Shown: positions 37,949 to 47,063, numbered from the stretch's first letter. The stretch: 64,000 bases of DNA from Candidatus Gastranaerophilales bacterium (GCA_944323115.1 CALURG010000079.1:62001-126000); one strand, 5' to 3'. Program-made: numbers and translations. The notes: generated by a model from the letters alone, not told the origin.

Positions 37949-39100
37949 ATGCGTATAAATCATATAAATAACAACGGTTATAAACAAACAACAGGACAAA
38001 ATTTATCTTTTAAAGGATGGAGACCGGCCAGCCTCAAAAACAAAGAACAAATTGAAAAAATCTGTAACTTGCTTAATACGGCAAAAATAAGAAAAGTCTC
38101 AATCTCCGGCCACAGTTTCCCTGATTCTGACTCTATCGGCTCCAGTTTTGCTATGGCTGTTCTTTTGAATACAAAATACAAAACACCGGTTGATATTTTT
38201 ATTTCCGGAAAACTGCCTAAAAAATACAGGTTTTTGAAAGGACAGCCGGGAGTAAGAGTTTTTCCTCTTTTTGATGATGAGCCCAATTTAAAAAGACGTT
38301 TCGGAAGATATGATTTGTCCATATCAATGGACACTCCGGACAGTACCAGAATGCACAAAGATTACTACAGAGATATTTTTCTGAATTCTAAATACAGAAT
38401 AAAAATAGACCACCACGAAGAACCTGCTGATTCGGACTTGAGAATAGGAAACTATGCGGATATCAGTCTTGTTGATACAAATTCCGTTTCAGCCGCACAG
38501 CTTGTTATGCAGTTTGTTGAACCACTGGGTATAAACAAAAGACATTTACCCAGACGTTTTAATGAAGCGGTATATACGGGAATTTTGGGTGACACAGGAT
38601 ATTTTAAACGCCCGAATGTAGGTTTTGCAAGGAAAGACACTGCATTGTTAATAAAAAACGGTTTAAAAACAGAAATTGTAAAAGACCTGCTCCATCCGAC
38701 CATCCCGAAAGAAATCGGGGATTTTATAACCGAAACAACTTCGAATGTAAAACTAAGTGAAAAAAAACGTGTTGTTTATCTTCACCTTGATGATGAGTTT
38801 CAAAAAAAACTGCATGAGTTAAACAACAAAGATATGGAATATGAAATCAACAACAAATTAAAATCTCATATAATGATTTTAGGAAAGCAATTAAAAACCG
38901 AATTTGCATTGATATTTTCCAAAATCGGAGAAAACTTACTTAAAGTGAGTGCACGCAGTGCAGAAGTAAATATTCTTGATACCGCAAAAAAATATCAAGG
39001 AGGAGGCCACGAAAATGCCGCAGGATTTTTTATACCGATAAAAAAAGACGTAAATACTCATATAAAAGAAATTTTGAAAGAGTTTGACGAATTATATTGA
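37949..39100 (+). CDS. DHH-family phosphoesterase (NrnA-like)
   Basis: A 383-residue protein of the DHH/DHHA1 superfamily: VSISGHSFPDSDSIGSSFAM is the first motif, RIKIDHHEEP the DHH motif, and KYQGGGHENAAGF the DHHA1 motif. Relatives such as NrnA degrade short oligoribonucleotides and pAp. An extra N-terminal stretch of about 25 residues (INHINNNGYKQTTGQNLSFKGW) looks like a lineage-type tag. Asp in the first motif replaces the usual His-Asn/Asp spacing only slightly; activity seems likely. Confidence 0.82.
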   Translation: MRINHINNNGYKQTTGQNLSFKGWRPASLKNKEQIEKICNLLNTAKIRKVSISGHSFPDSDSIGSSFAMAVLLNTKYKTPVDIFISGKLPKKYRFLKGQPGVRVFPLFDDEPNLKRRFGRYDLSISMDTPDSTRMHKDYYRDIFLNSKYRIKIDHHEEPADSDLRIGNYADISLVDTNSVSAAQLVMQFVEPLGINKRHLPRRFNEAVYTGILGDTGYFKRPNVGFARKDTALLIKNGLKTEIVKDLLHPTIPKEIGDFITETTSNVKLSEKKRVVYLHLDDEFQKKLHELNNKDMEYEINNKLKSHIMILGKQLKTEFALIFSKIGENLLKVSARSAEVNILDTAKKYQGGGHENAAGFFIPIKKDVNTHIKEILKEFDELY

Positions 39101-39302
39101 TACTATAATTTCAATCATTGTCTAATCTAGTGTCGCAGGTGCTGCCGGCTGACCGCAGCCAGCACCTGCTCACCTTTTCAATGTGTCACTCCAAAAATTC
39201 GTTCACGTCGCTTTGCTCCTTATCACAAATTTTTCTCGAACAAATTTCATGATAGAATATTTTTGTTGAGAATGGTTAGCTAAAAAACAGGAATCCTGCC
39301 CA
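39101..39302 (+). other. Intergenic region upstream of flhB with GC-rich hairpin
   Basis: A 202-base gap without a gene. It holds the strong hairpin at 39135-39169 described separately. A weak AT-rich stretch with TAGAAT near 39253 could be the flhB promoter but no good -35 stands out. Confidence 0.5.
39135..39169 (+). repeat. GC-rich inverted repeat / hairpin
   Basis: GCAGGTGCTG (39135-39144) and CAGCACCTGC (39160-39169) form a 10-bp perfect stem, with an inner GCTG/CAGC stem and ACCG loop. It follows the DHH phosphoesterase gene by 34 bases. A four-T run follows close by, so it may act as a terminator or be a dispersed repeat. It stands out sharply from the AT-rich surroundings. Confidence 0.75.
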
Positions 39303-40400
39303 ATGGGTGATGAAGACAAGCAGTTTGAGGCATCACACCAAAAACTGGAAAAAGCAAGAAAAGAAGGCCAGGTTGTAAAGTCAAAGGACTTTTCAACAGC
39401 GATTGCAATGATTGTTATGTTTTTTGCAATTGCCAAACTTGCTCCTTTTATATTTGACCAGATATCGAGACTTTTTGTGTTGTGCTATGAACAAATTCCA
39501 AACCAGCATCTTCAAAACATTGGTATGCCGTATTTGTTGTTTATTACTCTTGTTCCGACAATACTTATTATTGCTCCGATTCTTTTTCTTGCAATGTTTA
39601 TTGCAATAATAGGTGATTTTATTCAAGTCGGCCCGCTTTTTACAACAACGCCGCTTGCCCCAAAACTTGATAAACTCAATCCAAGCAAATATTTTAAAAA
39701 TATAATGTCTATAAAGACTCTTTTTGAACTTTTCAAAAACATTTTAAAAGTAATAGTTCTGGGCTGGGTCGGATGGTCTGTATACAGCTCTCACTTTGAA
39801 GTAATTCTCGGGCTTGCGGCAATGGACAACAATTTTGCGGTTATGCAGGAGTTCGGTTCATTGATTATGGACTTTGTAATCAAAGCCAGTATTGCTTTTT
39901 TGATAATCTCAGCCGCTGATTACGGAATGACAAGATGGAAGTTTTTGCAAGACCAAAAAATGTCTTTTAAAGAAGTTAAAGATGAATACAAAAACACTGA
40001 AGGCGACCCGAATGTCAAAGCAGCATTGAGACAACGCCGCCAGCAAATGATGCAGCAAGGCATGATGGATGCCGTGCCGGATGCCGACTTTGTTGTAACA
40101 AACCCGACACATATAGCTTGTGCTTTGAAATATGACCAGGAAGAAATGGAGTCCCCTACACTTGTTGCAAAAGGTACGGAGCTGTTTGCAAAAAAAATCA
40201 TAGAAATTGCAAGAGAACACGGTGTCCCTGTTATAGAAAATCCTCCCGTTGCAAGAGCACTATTCAGGCTTGTTGACCTAAACAGAGAAATACCCCCTGA
40301 TTTATATAAAGCTGTAGCGGAAATCTTATTATTTGTATATAATTTGAAAAAAACTCAAAAACCTAGTAATATAGAAACTAAGAAAACAGATAAGACGTGA
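39303..40400 (+). CDS. flhB: Type III export apparatus switch protein FlhB
   Basis: A 365-residue protein with four membrane helices in the first 210 residues and a cytosolic C-terminal domain. The autocleavage motif NPTH lies at residues 267-270 in FVVTNPTHIACALKYD. The end REIPPDLYKAVAEILLFVY is also family-typical. It switches substrate specificity in flagellar or non-flagellar type III export. No other export genes except a possible FliO-like one are near. A stop-start overlap couples it to the next sigma factor. Confidence 0.93.
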   Translation: MGDEDKQFEASHQKLEKARKEGQVVKSKDFSTAIAMIVMFFAIAKLAPFIFDQISRLFVLCYEQIPNQHLQNIGMPYLLFITLVPTILIIAPILFLAMFIAIIGDFIQVGPLFTTTPLAPKLDKLNPSKYFKNIMSIKTLFELFKNILKVIVLGWVGWSVYSSHFEVILGLAAMDNNFAVMQEFGSLIMDFVIKASIAFLIISAADYGMTRWKFLQDQKMSFKEVKDEYKNTEGDPNVKAALRQRRQQMMQQGMMDAVPDADFVVTNPTHIACALKYDQEEMESPTLVAKGTELFAKKIIEIAREHGVPVIENPPVARALFRLVDLNREIPPDLYKAVAEILLFVYNLKKTQKPSNIETKKTDKT

Positions 40401-41065
40401 TGATGGTAAACAACGCTTCTCAAAATAAAATTAAAGAATATATTTCAATAGTTGAAAAAGTAGCAAAAATAGAGCACAGGCGTATTCCTTCCCATATGGT
40501 GGATTATGAAGAGCTTGTTTCTATAGGTATCATTGCCGTTCAATCAATGATTAAAAACAAAACGGAAGAACAACTTGAAAAATACAACAGCTCTTACATA
40601 GGCACCGCAGTAAGATGGGCCATCAGAAATGAACTGAGAAACAGATACAAATGGTACACGCTGAAACACAACAAAACAGAAGAAGATGAAGGTTCTTCGG
40701 AAGGTGATATTGATGTATCTCCGGGCAAAGTCAGAGAAGCTATCTATGAAACAATTTTGTCTATAGACTCAATTGCAGCTGCTTCTTCAGACAATGATTC
40801 TCCGTTTGATTTCATAAAAGACCCGCATGCTCTTCCCGATGAAAAAGCGGAAATCTCTGAACTCGGAAAAGCTATTCGTGAAGCAATTGCCACTCTTCCG
40901 CAAAAAGACAGACTTGTTGTTGAATACAGATTTTACAGAAACATGCAGGTAAAAGAAATTGCGGAACAGGTTGGTTTGTCTTCTTCACGTATTACACGTA
41001 TAGTTCAAGGTGCTTTAAATCATGTCCGGGAATATTTGATTCAGCACGAGCATTACGGTTATTAA
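40400..41065 (+). CDS. FliA-like sigma-70 factor (sigma-28 class)
   Basis: A 221-residue sigma factor with region 2 (YEELVSIGIIAVQS and RWAIRNELRNRYKW), a short region 3, and region 4 (MQVKEIAEQVGLSSSRITRIVQGAL). The size and the position right after flhB fit a motility-type sigma factor. The ATG overlaps the flhB stop codon; a GTG three bases earlier is in frame. A Ser/Asp/Glu-rich insert (about 95-150) between regions 2 and 4 is unusual in length. Confidence 0.85.
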   Translation: MMVNNASQNKIKEYISIVEKVAKIEHRRIPSHMVDYEELVSIGIIAVQSMIKNKTEEQLEKYNSSYIGTAVRWAIRNELRNRYKWYTLKHNKTEEDEGSSEGDIDVSPGKVREAIYETILSIDSIAAASSDNDSPFDFIKDPHALPDEKAEISELGKAIREAIATLPQKDRLVVEYRFYRNMQVKEIAEQVGLSSSRITRIVQGALNHVREYLIQHEHYGY

Positions 41066-41080
41066 TTACGGGTATTTTTT

Positions 41081-42070
41081 GTGAATTTTGTTGTTATTTT
41101 GTTTTGCACAATTATTACTATACTGCTTTGTACGGTAGTGTCTTTAAGTTTGAAATATCAAAAACTTAAAAATACTTTCCGCACACACAAAAAAATGCTT
41201 GGTATTGTTCTAAAAACCGTAAATTCAGTAAGATACGGAAATCTTTATGAACGTGTCAACGAAAACGCCTGCTCTTTAATACCAAATTTCGTTCAAAGTA
41301 TAAACTCAATGATTGATTCTCTTGCCGACAGAGAAGCTATGATAAAAGAATATCAAAATGAACTAAACAAAAAAATTGACGGGTTGCAGGAAATTGAACA
41401 ACTGAAAGAGGATTTTGTCGCAACTCTGACACATGACCTCAAAGTACCGATTATGGCCGAAAAAAATATGCTTTCATTCCTTATGGAAGAAAAATTCGGC
41501 AAATTAAACGAACAGCAAAAAGAAGCCGTTTTTCATCTGAAAAATTCAAATCAGGAACTGGTTGAATTGGTCGAAATTATTCTTGAAACATACAAGCTTA
41601 ACGAAACAAAAATAAACCTTGTCAAAGAAAAAATCTGTGTCAATGACCTGCTGAAAGACACCATAGAAGAGATGAAACCTATTTCGGACTCTGATGACAT
41701 ACAGGTAAATTTCTTTACGGAATTTGACGGTGATGTTGAACTAGACAAATTTTACATAAAAAGAGCTTTAAAGAATTTAATTCTAAACGCAATATCTTTC
41801 AGCGAGCCGGGCTCCAAAATAGATACGGCCGTTTGTATAGACGAAAAAAACGTATATATAAAAATTACAAATTACGGCAAAGGCATAAAAAAGGAAGAAG
41901 TAAAACACGTTTTTGATAAATATTACACAACAGCAAAAAAATTCAGAAAAGTCGGAACAGGGTTGGGGTTGTATCTTTCAAACAAAATTGTAAAATCACA
42001 TAAAGGCAGAATCATGGTTGAATCCGAAAAAGACAACTGGACAACTTTTGCTATTGTACTTCCCAGATGA
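41081..42070 (+). CDS. Sensor histidine kinase, short extracytoplasmic part
   Basis: A 329-residue protein with one N-terminal membrane helix (VVILFCTIITILLCTVVSLS), a helical linker of about 75 residues, a HisKA domain (EDFVATLTHDLKVPIMAE, the His of which is phosphorylated), and a catalytic ATPase domain (N box NLILNAISFS; G2 box GTGLGLYLS). There is no visible sensor domain. GTG start at 41081 with ACGGG upstream. It is the third gene of flhB-sigma-kinase. No response regulator lies next to it; the nearest is at 62.4 kb. Confidence 0.88.
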   Translation: MNFVVILFCTIITILLCTVVSLSLKYQKLKNTFRTHKKMLGIVLKTVNSVRYGNLYERVNENACSLIPNFVQSINSMIDSLADREAMIKEYQNELNKKIDGLQEIEQLKEDFVATLTHDLKVPIMAEKNMLSFLMEEKFGKLNEQQKEAVFHLKNSNQELVELVEIILETYKLNETKINLVKEKICVNDLLKDTIEEMKPISDSDDIQVNFFTEFDGDVELDKFYIKRALKNLILNAISFSEPGSKIDTAVCIDEKNVYIKITNYGKGIKKEEVKHVFDKYYTTAKKFRKVGTGLGLYLSNKIVKSHKGRIMVESEKDNWTTFAIVLPR

Positions 42071-42101
42071 TTTACTTTAACAAACGGTATTTTAATACAT
42101 C

Positions 42102-42131
42102 TGGACTCAAACCCGATTTGCATGGTAAATT
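42102..42131 (+). promoter_or_regulatory. Putative aroQ promoter, -10 six bases before ATG
   Basis: TGGACT (42102-42107) and TAAATT (42126-42131) are 18 bases apart. The -10 box ends six bases before ATG 42138 and no ribosome binding site intervenes. Confidence 0.35.
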
Positions 42132-42137
42132 AGTTTT

Positions 42138-42578
42138 ATGAAAATACTTATCTTAAACGGACCGAACATAAACCTGCTGGGAGATAGAGAACCCAACGTA
42201 TACGGAACTCTTACACTCGAAAAAATCGAGCATGAACTTTCGGATTTTGCAAAATCCTTAAACACGGAACTTGTTTTTTTTCAAAGCAATGTCGAAGGAG
42301 AAATTGTAAACACAATCCAAAAAGCAAAATACGAATGGAATTGTGACGGGATAATAATCAATCCTGCCGCATATACTCATACAAGCGTCGCAATAAGAGA
42401 TGCAATATGTGCAGTAAATCTTCCTACCGTAGAAGTGCATATTTCAAATATACACAATAGAGAAGAATTTAGAAAACATTCTTTCATTGCACCAGTATGC
42501 ATAGGGCAAATATCCGGATTTGGTGCTGACAGCTACAAACTCGGATTGAAAGGGCTTGTTAATATCATCAGCTCTTAA
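42138..42578 (+). CDS. aroQ: Type II 3-dehydroquinate dehydratase
   Basis: A 146-residue enzyme of the shikimate pathway that dehydrates 3-dehydroquinate. [20 protein letters not shown] carries the catalytic Tyr (Y22), [10 protein letters not shown] and [15 protein letters not shown] are conserved substrate-binding motifs. Length is typical. It is the only shikimate gene in the window, so the pathway genes are scattered. Confidence 0.95.
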   Translation: MKILILNGPNINLLGDREPNVYGTLTLEKIEHELSDFAKSLNTELVFFQSNVEGEIVNTIQKAKYEWNCDGIIINPAAYTHTSVAIRDAICAVNLPTVEVHISNIHNREEFRKHSFIAPVCIGQISGFGADSYKLGLKGLVNIISS

Positions 42579-42596
42579 CATTGGGTAACATCGTAC

Positions 42597-42626
42597 TTGA
42601 AAAAAAAGTATCTCTTTTGCTACAAT
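42597..42626 (+). promoter_or_regulatory. Putative promoter of the 42675 gene
   Basis: TTGAAA (42597-42602) and TACAAT (42621-42626) are 18 bases apart, about 50 bases before the ATG at 42675. Confidence 0.4.
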
Positions 42627-42674
42627 GTTAACAACTAGTTGGGCATTTAATTAGACTCGGGTTATGTCATCAAA

Positions 42675-43520
42675 ATGAAATATCAAACTGGAATTAAAAC
42701 TTTACTTATTTTTACTGCATTTACATTTGCTTTGGCACTTTTCGGCACAAAAGCATTGGCTTCCGATTACAAATACAAAGTCCTTGATCCCAGATACAAT
42801 CCTTCTGCGGAGCAAATTGCCGAAAGAAATATACCGCCTGTTCAGGAAGTATTGCCGGATGAAGAAAAAAAAGGGTTTGATTTTCTGCGATTTTTATCAA
42901 TAATAGCACTTATTTCTTTCCCTGCATTTATCATTACCCTTTCCGTAAAAGCATTTAAAGAAATTACGGAAGATATACCCGGTAGAATTTCTGAAGAAAA
43001 CAAACCTGAAAAAGAAAAAGAACAACAAACTCTCGGCAATATAAAAATACAGCCAAAACCCAAAGCCGAAAAAGATTTTTCATTGGAAGACCTCGCAGAT
43101 ACAGAAGATATTGAAAATATAAACTTTGACAATTTAAAAATAATGCCTGACAAAAGAATTGATGAAAAAGCTCAGAATATGCCTGTCAGCATCAAACAAA
43201 TGATGAAAAACACAGACGAAAAATACAAACACACAACATCACCTTTACATAAAAAAAATCCGATGCTTTTAAATACCGCACCATTAACAAAAAACAAAGG
43301 TTTGTGCCTTGTTGAATATAACCAAAAATATTCTTTGATAGGTTATATCAACAATGAGATTTTTCTTTTAAACCAGTTTGATTATGTAAACAGCAATGAA
43401 ATCCGCTCAAGATTGTCTGAAAAAGTAGACAACAAAGACAGATATATTGTAAGACTGGGAGATTACAAAGCCCTTGTTGAAGTCAGCGACAAAGATATGA
43501 GTTTGCTTCTTGAGCTGTAA
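42675..43520 (+). CDS. Membrane protein with signal peptide, possibly FliO-like
   Basis: A 281-residue protein. Signal peptide (residues 1-30, ending GTKALAS), a short loop, a membrane helix (FLRFLSIIALISFPAFIIT, about 75-95), a charged disordered part (95-200), and a C-terminal domain (KGLCLVEYNQKYSLIGYINN, then FLLNQFD). That last segment resembles the conserved C-terminal part of FliO, which reads roughly valVEVGdryLvlGVT..i.lL. The topology also fits FliO. The match is only visual and the gene lies 2.3 kb after flhB. Confidence 0.45.
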   Translation: MKYQTGIKTLLIFTAFTFALALFGTKALASDYKYKVLDPRYNPSAEQIAERNIPPVQEVLPDEEKKGFDFLRFLSIIALISFPAFIITLSVKAFKEITEDIPGRISEENKPEKEKEQQTLGNIKIQPKPKAEKDFSLEDLADTEDIENINFDNLKIMPDKRIDEKAQNMPVSIKQMMKNTDEKYKHTTSPLHKKNPMLLNTAPLTKNKGLCLVEYNQKYSLIGYINNEIFLLNQFDYVNSNEIRSRLSEKVDNKDRYIVRLGDYKALVEVSDKDMSLLLEL

Positions 43521-43531
43521 AAAAATATAAT
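43503..43531 (+). promoter_or_regulatory. Promoter of the sugar-binding protein gene, -10 six bases before ATG
   Basis: TTGCTT (43503-43508), a 17-base spacer, then a perfect TATAAT (43526-43531). The -10 box ends six bases before ATG 43538. It lies over the end of the upstream gene. Transcription would begin at the start codon, implying a leaderless mRNA. Confidence 0.5.
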
Positions 43532-43537
43532 ATAAAA

Positions 43538-44800
43538 ATGAAAAAATTATTTTTGCTTATTTTTATAGCTGTTATTTTTTTGTGTTTTTTTGCATGGCAA
43601 AAAAACACGTCTGACAAAAAACAACAAACGGAAATACAGTTTTCTTCTTGGGGTTCACAAAGTGAAATTGAAGTGTTAACACCTTTGATAAAGGAATTTG
43701 AACAGAAAAATCCGGAAATAAAAATCAAATTTCTTCATATTCCCCAAAATTATTTTCAAAAACTGCATGTGCTTTTTGCCTCAAAACTTGCTCCTGACGT
43801 GATTTTTTTAAACAACTATTACGCTCCTTTGTATGTAAAAGCCGGTCTGCTGGAAGATTTGACTCCTTATATTAATCAAAACGAATTTTTTGAAAAATCT
43901 CTCTCCGGTTTTACATTTGATTCAAAAATTTATGCAATACCAAGAGATATCTCTGACATTGTCGTTTATTACAACAAAGATTTTTTCAAAAAATACAATG
44001 TTTCTTACCCTCAAAAAAACTGGTCAATTGAAGAATACATTGAAACCGCCAAAAAACTCTCGAAAGATTTAAACAACGACGGGAAAAATGATGTCTGGGG
44101 GACAAGTTTTGAAACAGACACAATATTCTGGCTGCCATATTTGTTAAGCAGCAAAGCCTCTATACTCAATGATTCCGGAGAAAAAATAACAATCTGCGAA
44201 CCGGCAGCTATAAACGCCTTAAATATGTACAGTGATATTGCAAACAAATATCATGCAGCACCGACAAAACCGCAAAGTGCCAGCTTGACAATGGCACAGC
44301 TTTTTTTGCAGGAAAGAATAGCTATGCACGTATCCGGAAGATGGCTGGTTCCAAAATACAGAAAAGAAGCAAAATTTGACTGGGACATTGTCACTTTCCC
44401 AAATGGAAAAGCAGGCTCTATAGTAAATATTGATGCCTCCGGATATGCGGTATCCAAACAGTCAAAACACAAACAAGAAGCGGTAAAATTTGTAAAATTT
44501 ATATCGTCAAAAGAATCTCTTTCCGTTTTGACAAAATCGGGTCTGATTGTACCGGCAAGAAAAGATGTTGCATACAGCAGCCTGTTTCTTTCAAAAGAAA
44601 AACCCAAAAACGCCGCAGCATTTTTGGAAGCAATTGAAAACGGAAAACCTACAGTAATAAACGAAGATTATCCAAGACTCTCCGACAAGCTGAATTTAAT
44701 TTTGGAACCCGTTTTTTTAGGCAAAGGAAAAGCGGAAGACGCCTTGACTTCCGCAAAAAAATTTTTAATAGATATTTCAGATAATCACAGTTGTTTTTAA
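43538..44800 (+). CDS. ABC transporter sugar-binding protein (family 1 type)
   Basis: A 420-residue exported binding protein. N-terminal helix KLFLLIFIAVIFLCFFAW may be a signal or an anchor: a Cys is present but the preceding residues are not a standard lipobox. The mature part has the periplasmic binding-protein pattern (IQFSSWGSQSEIEVL, LAPDVIFLNNYYAP, DLNNDGKNDVWG). Family 1 members bind maltose, glycerol-3-phosphate or oligosaccharides. It has no permease or ATPase beside it; a matching-type permease lies at 56591. Its end overlaps the convergent gene by four bases. Confidence 0.88.
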   Translation: MKKLFLLIFIAVIFLCFFAWQKNTSDKKQQTEIQFSSWGSQSEIEVLTPLIKEFEQKNPEIKIKFLHIPQNYFQKLHVLFASKLAPDVIFLNNYYAPLYVKAGLLEDLTPYINQNEFFEKSLSGFTFDSKIYAIPRDISDIVVYYNKDFFKKYNVSYPQKNWSIEEYIETAKKLSKDLNNDGKNDVWGTSFETDTIFWLPYLLSSKASILNDSGEKITICEPAAINALNMYSDIANKYHAAPTKPQSASLTMAQLFLQERIAMHVSGRWLVPKYRKEAKFDWDIVTFPNGKAGSIVNIDASGYAVSKQSKHKQEAVKFVKFISSKESLSVLTKSGLIVPARKDVAYSSLFLSKEKPKNAAAFLEAIENGKPTVINEDYPRLSDKLNLILEPVFLGKGKAEDALTSAKKFLIDISDNHSCF

Positions 44801-45273
44801 ATACCAAGCATGAATCTGTTCAAATTGCCCAGCTGAGAAGCTCCTGAATAATAACTTATACTGTTTTCTTTTGAGATGTTGTATTCATACTCAACCTGGT
44901 CTTTGAGTGCCTGGTAGTATTCTTTTTCCTCATCGGAATAAGCAAGATCTATTTCATAATCCAATTTGTCTATAGTTGTGTCGTAATCCTTATCCAAATC
45001 GCCGGTTATTGTGAGGTTAAGAGTATTCATAATATCATCAAACGGAATGGAATCTCTTGATGATGTTTCTTGTGATTCTCTCATTTCCATCATTCTTTCA
45101 ACAACTTCAAGGCGTACCTTGTCGGTTTCTTTGTCACCGGAGGAAGGTATACCATAGACAGCAAGCTGCTGAATAATCATTTGGTATTCATAATCATCTT
45201 CAGCAGGCTTTGCAGTGCCTGATGAAGGCACATACATAGACATCATTGAGGATGAAATAGGGCTTATTGACAT
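44797..45273 (-). CDS. Small acidic protein with lineage-style N-terminus
   Basis: A 158-residue protein. The first 30 residues are Ser/Met/Pro-rich (MSISPISSSMMSMYVPSSG), then two helical regions rich in Glu, Asp and Tyr. No membrane helix, signal peptide or known motif. It converges with the sugar-binding gene and overlaps it by four bases. Function is unknown. Confidence 0.6.
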   Translation of the reverse strand: MSISPISSSMMSMYVPSSGTAKPAEDDYEYQMIIQQLAVYGIPSSGDKETDKVRLEVVERMMEMRESQETSSRDSIPFDDIMNTLNLTITGDLDKDYDTTIDKLDYEIDLAYSDEEKEYYQALKDQVEYEYNISKENSISYYSGASQLGNLNRFMLGI

Positions 45274-45332
45274 GAATGATCACTCGATTCTTTAGTACTA
45301 TCATGATAATACCCGTATTTTTTATATTTTAA

Positions 45333-45803
45333 TCACCTGTGATAAGATTCGTTGTTGTTAATCTTAAATGCCCTGTAAATCTGTTCATACAAAATAACTC
45401 TTGCCATCTGGTGGGTAAATGTCATTTTGGAAAAACTCAGTTTAAAATTTGAACGCTCGCTGACTTTTTTGGACAAACCGTTTGCCCCGCCGATTACAAA
45501 AACAATTTCATTGTAGCCGTAATTTGAAAGATTTTTAATTTTTTTTGCAAAATCTTCGGAACTCAATTGATTTGCAGCTATTTCCAGAGTAATAACATAA
45601 GAATCCTGTTTTATTGCCGCAAGTATTTTTTCTCCCTCAAGCTCCATGTATTTTTCCGCCAAACTTTCATCTTTTATTTCTTGAGCGGGAATTTCAATTT
45701 GAGACAGGCTGCAATAAGAACTAAGCCTCTTTTTGAATTCTTCAATTGCCTCTTTTGTGTATCTTTCTTTAAGTTTACCGACAGCAATAATTTTTATATT
45801 CAT
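45333..45803 (-). CDS. rlmH: 23S rRNA pseudouridine-1915 N3-methyltransferase RlmH
   Basis: A 156-residue SPOUT-family enzyme. It opens IKIIAVGKLKERYTKEAI and ends with the knot-forming FVIGGANGL and the tail MTFTHQMARVILYEQIYRAF. It methylates pseudouridine 1915 in helix 69 of 23S rRNA. No ribosome binding site is seen; TATCTT lies six bases before the ATG, similar to other leaderless-looking genes here. Confidence 0.95.
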   Translation of the reverse strand: MNIKIIAVGKLKERYTKEAIEEFKKRLSSYCSLSQIEIPAQEIKDESLAEKYMELEGEKILAAIKQDSYVITLEIAANQLSSEDFAKKIKNLSNYGYNEIVFVIGGANGLSKKVSERSNFKLSFSKMTFTHQMARVILYEQIYRAFKINNNESYHR

Positions 45804-45913
45804 ATAATAAAGATAACACAGTCAAAACTCCGTAAAAATATGCCGGAAAATTCGATAAGATTTTATCAAAGCGGAATCTGTCGAACACTTCAAAATGATG
45901 GCAAAACAATAAT

Positions 45914-46678
45914 TTAATTTTTCAACTCTTTCAAAATTTGAGAATGCAAAATCCCCGCTTTGGAAAGATGAGTGACAAGCTTTTCATATCTTGCTTCCTG
46001 CTCTCCAAAGGGCACCTGCATTTTTATAAGTTCGTCTACGGATTTGTTTATTTTGTCCAATTTTCCCAAAGTATCTCTTACCGTAAGTGAACGTACAAGA
46101 GGTTTTATATTTTTCAAAAATTTCGATTTGTACAAAGCCAGTTTGCAGTATTTTTTAAATTTTTGCTTAAAATTTTGAGGAAATTCCAAAATTTGAACAA
46201 GGATTGAAACAAATCTTGTATCAACATTCGCAGTTTTGTATTCATTTTTCAAATTCTGTAAATGCCTTGAAGTAATTTCTCTTTGCAAATTCAATTCGTC
46301 AAGTTCGGCAGAATCATTCAAAGTCTGTGCAACAACAATTTTTTCATTGATTGACTGCAATGTTTTTTCAAGATTTTCAATTTTCTTTTCGAGTTTGAGT
46401 TCAGAATCATCAAGAATATTGTATGCCGTTTCCTCAAGCATTGTAGAATCCATTGAGTTTAAGCGTTTTTTCAAGACAGCATTTTGTCCGTCCCACATTT
46501 CATTTTGGTACGGTTTTGAATTAAAAACGGAAGTGTTTTTTGCTATTACGCTGTCATATTTTCTTATGTCCGAAACAACCTGCTGTCCGGTCAATCGGAA
46601 AAATTCAGCCGGATTGTCCTGATTTTTGCCGGATGGAGCTTTTTTATTTTTGCTGCGGTTAGATTTATTGGATTCCAT
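45914..46678 (-). CDS. Coiled-coil protein of unknown function
   Basis: A 254-residue hydrophilic protein. Residues 1-25 are Ser/Asn/Lys-rich; about 90-155 form a probable coiled coil (ELKLEKKIENLEKTLQSINE); the rest is helical and basic. No membrane helix, signal or known motif. It follows the 122-residue membrane protein by 16 bases and is probably in the same transcript. Confidence 0.6.
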   Translation of the reverse strand: MESNKSNRSKNKKAPSGKNQDNPAEFFRLTGQQVVSDIRKYDSVIAKNTSVFNSKPYQNEMWDGQNAVLKKRLNSMDSTMLEETAYNILDDSELKLEKKIENLEKTLQSINEKIVVAQTLNDSAELDELNLQREITSRHLQNLKNEYKTANVDTRFVSILVQILEFPQNFKQKFKKYCKLALYKSKFLKNIKPLVRSLTVRDTLGKLDKINKSVDELIKMQVPFGEQEARYEKLVTHLSKAGILHSQILKELKN

Positions 46679-46694
46679 AGTTATTTATTATATT

Positions 46695-47063
46695 TTAAGT
46701 CTTTCTTGTAAACAAATTTTTTACACTGTTGTGTAAACCTTTGACAAGATTTTTAAACGGCTTGCAAAATTTGTATGCTGCCAGTGCCCCGCCGAAAATA
46801 AGTGTCCAACCCAAAATTTTTGAAATGGCACGTTTTTTTCTGCTTTGTTTCAATTCTTTTGAAGGTTTTTTTGAAGCAAGTTCGCCAAGAATCTGTTTAA
46901 AATGGTCTTCTCCCAGTTTCAACTCATCGTATACCGAATATTTATAAAACTGAGAAGGCGGGTTTACTACAAACTTTCCGGGCTCAAATCTGTTTGAACC
47001 GTCAAGAGTGTACGCTCCCACAGGATAAAATGAATTGTTCAAGTTTGTGACAGGCATTGTCAT
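46695..47063 (-). CDS. Small single-pass membrane protein with lineage-style N-terminus
   Basis: A 122-residue protein: N-terminal 60 residues without regular structure (MTMPVTNLNNSFYPVGAYTL), a basic stretch (KQSRKKRAIS), one membrane helix (ILGWTLIFGGALAAYKF), and a basic amphipathic tail ending VKNLFTRKT. AGGGAAG precedes the ATG. It has the same plan as the protein at 29043-29426. It precedes the 254-residue coiled-coil gene. Confidence 0.6.
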   Translation of the reverse strand: MTMPVTNLNNSFYPVGAYTLDGSNRFEPGKFVVNPPSQFYKYSVYDELKLGEDHFKQILGELASKKPSKELKQSRKKRAISKILGWTLIFGGALAAYKFCKPFKNLVKGLHNSVKNLFTRKT

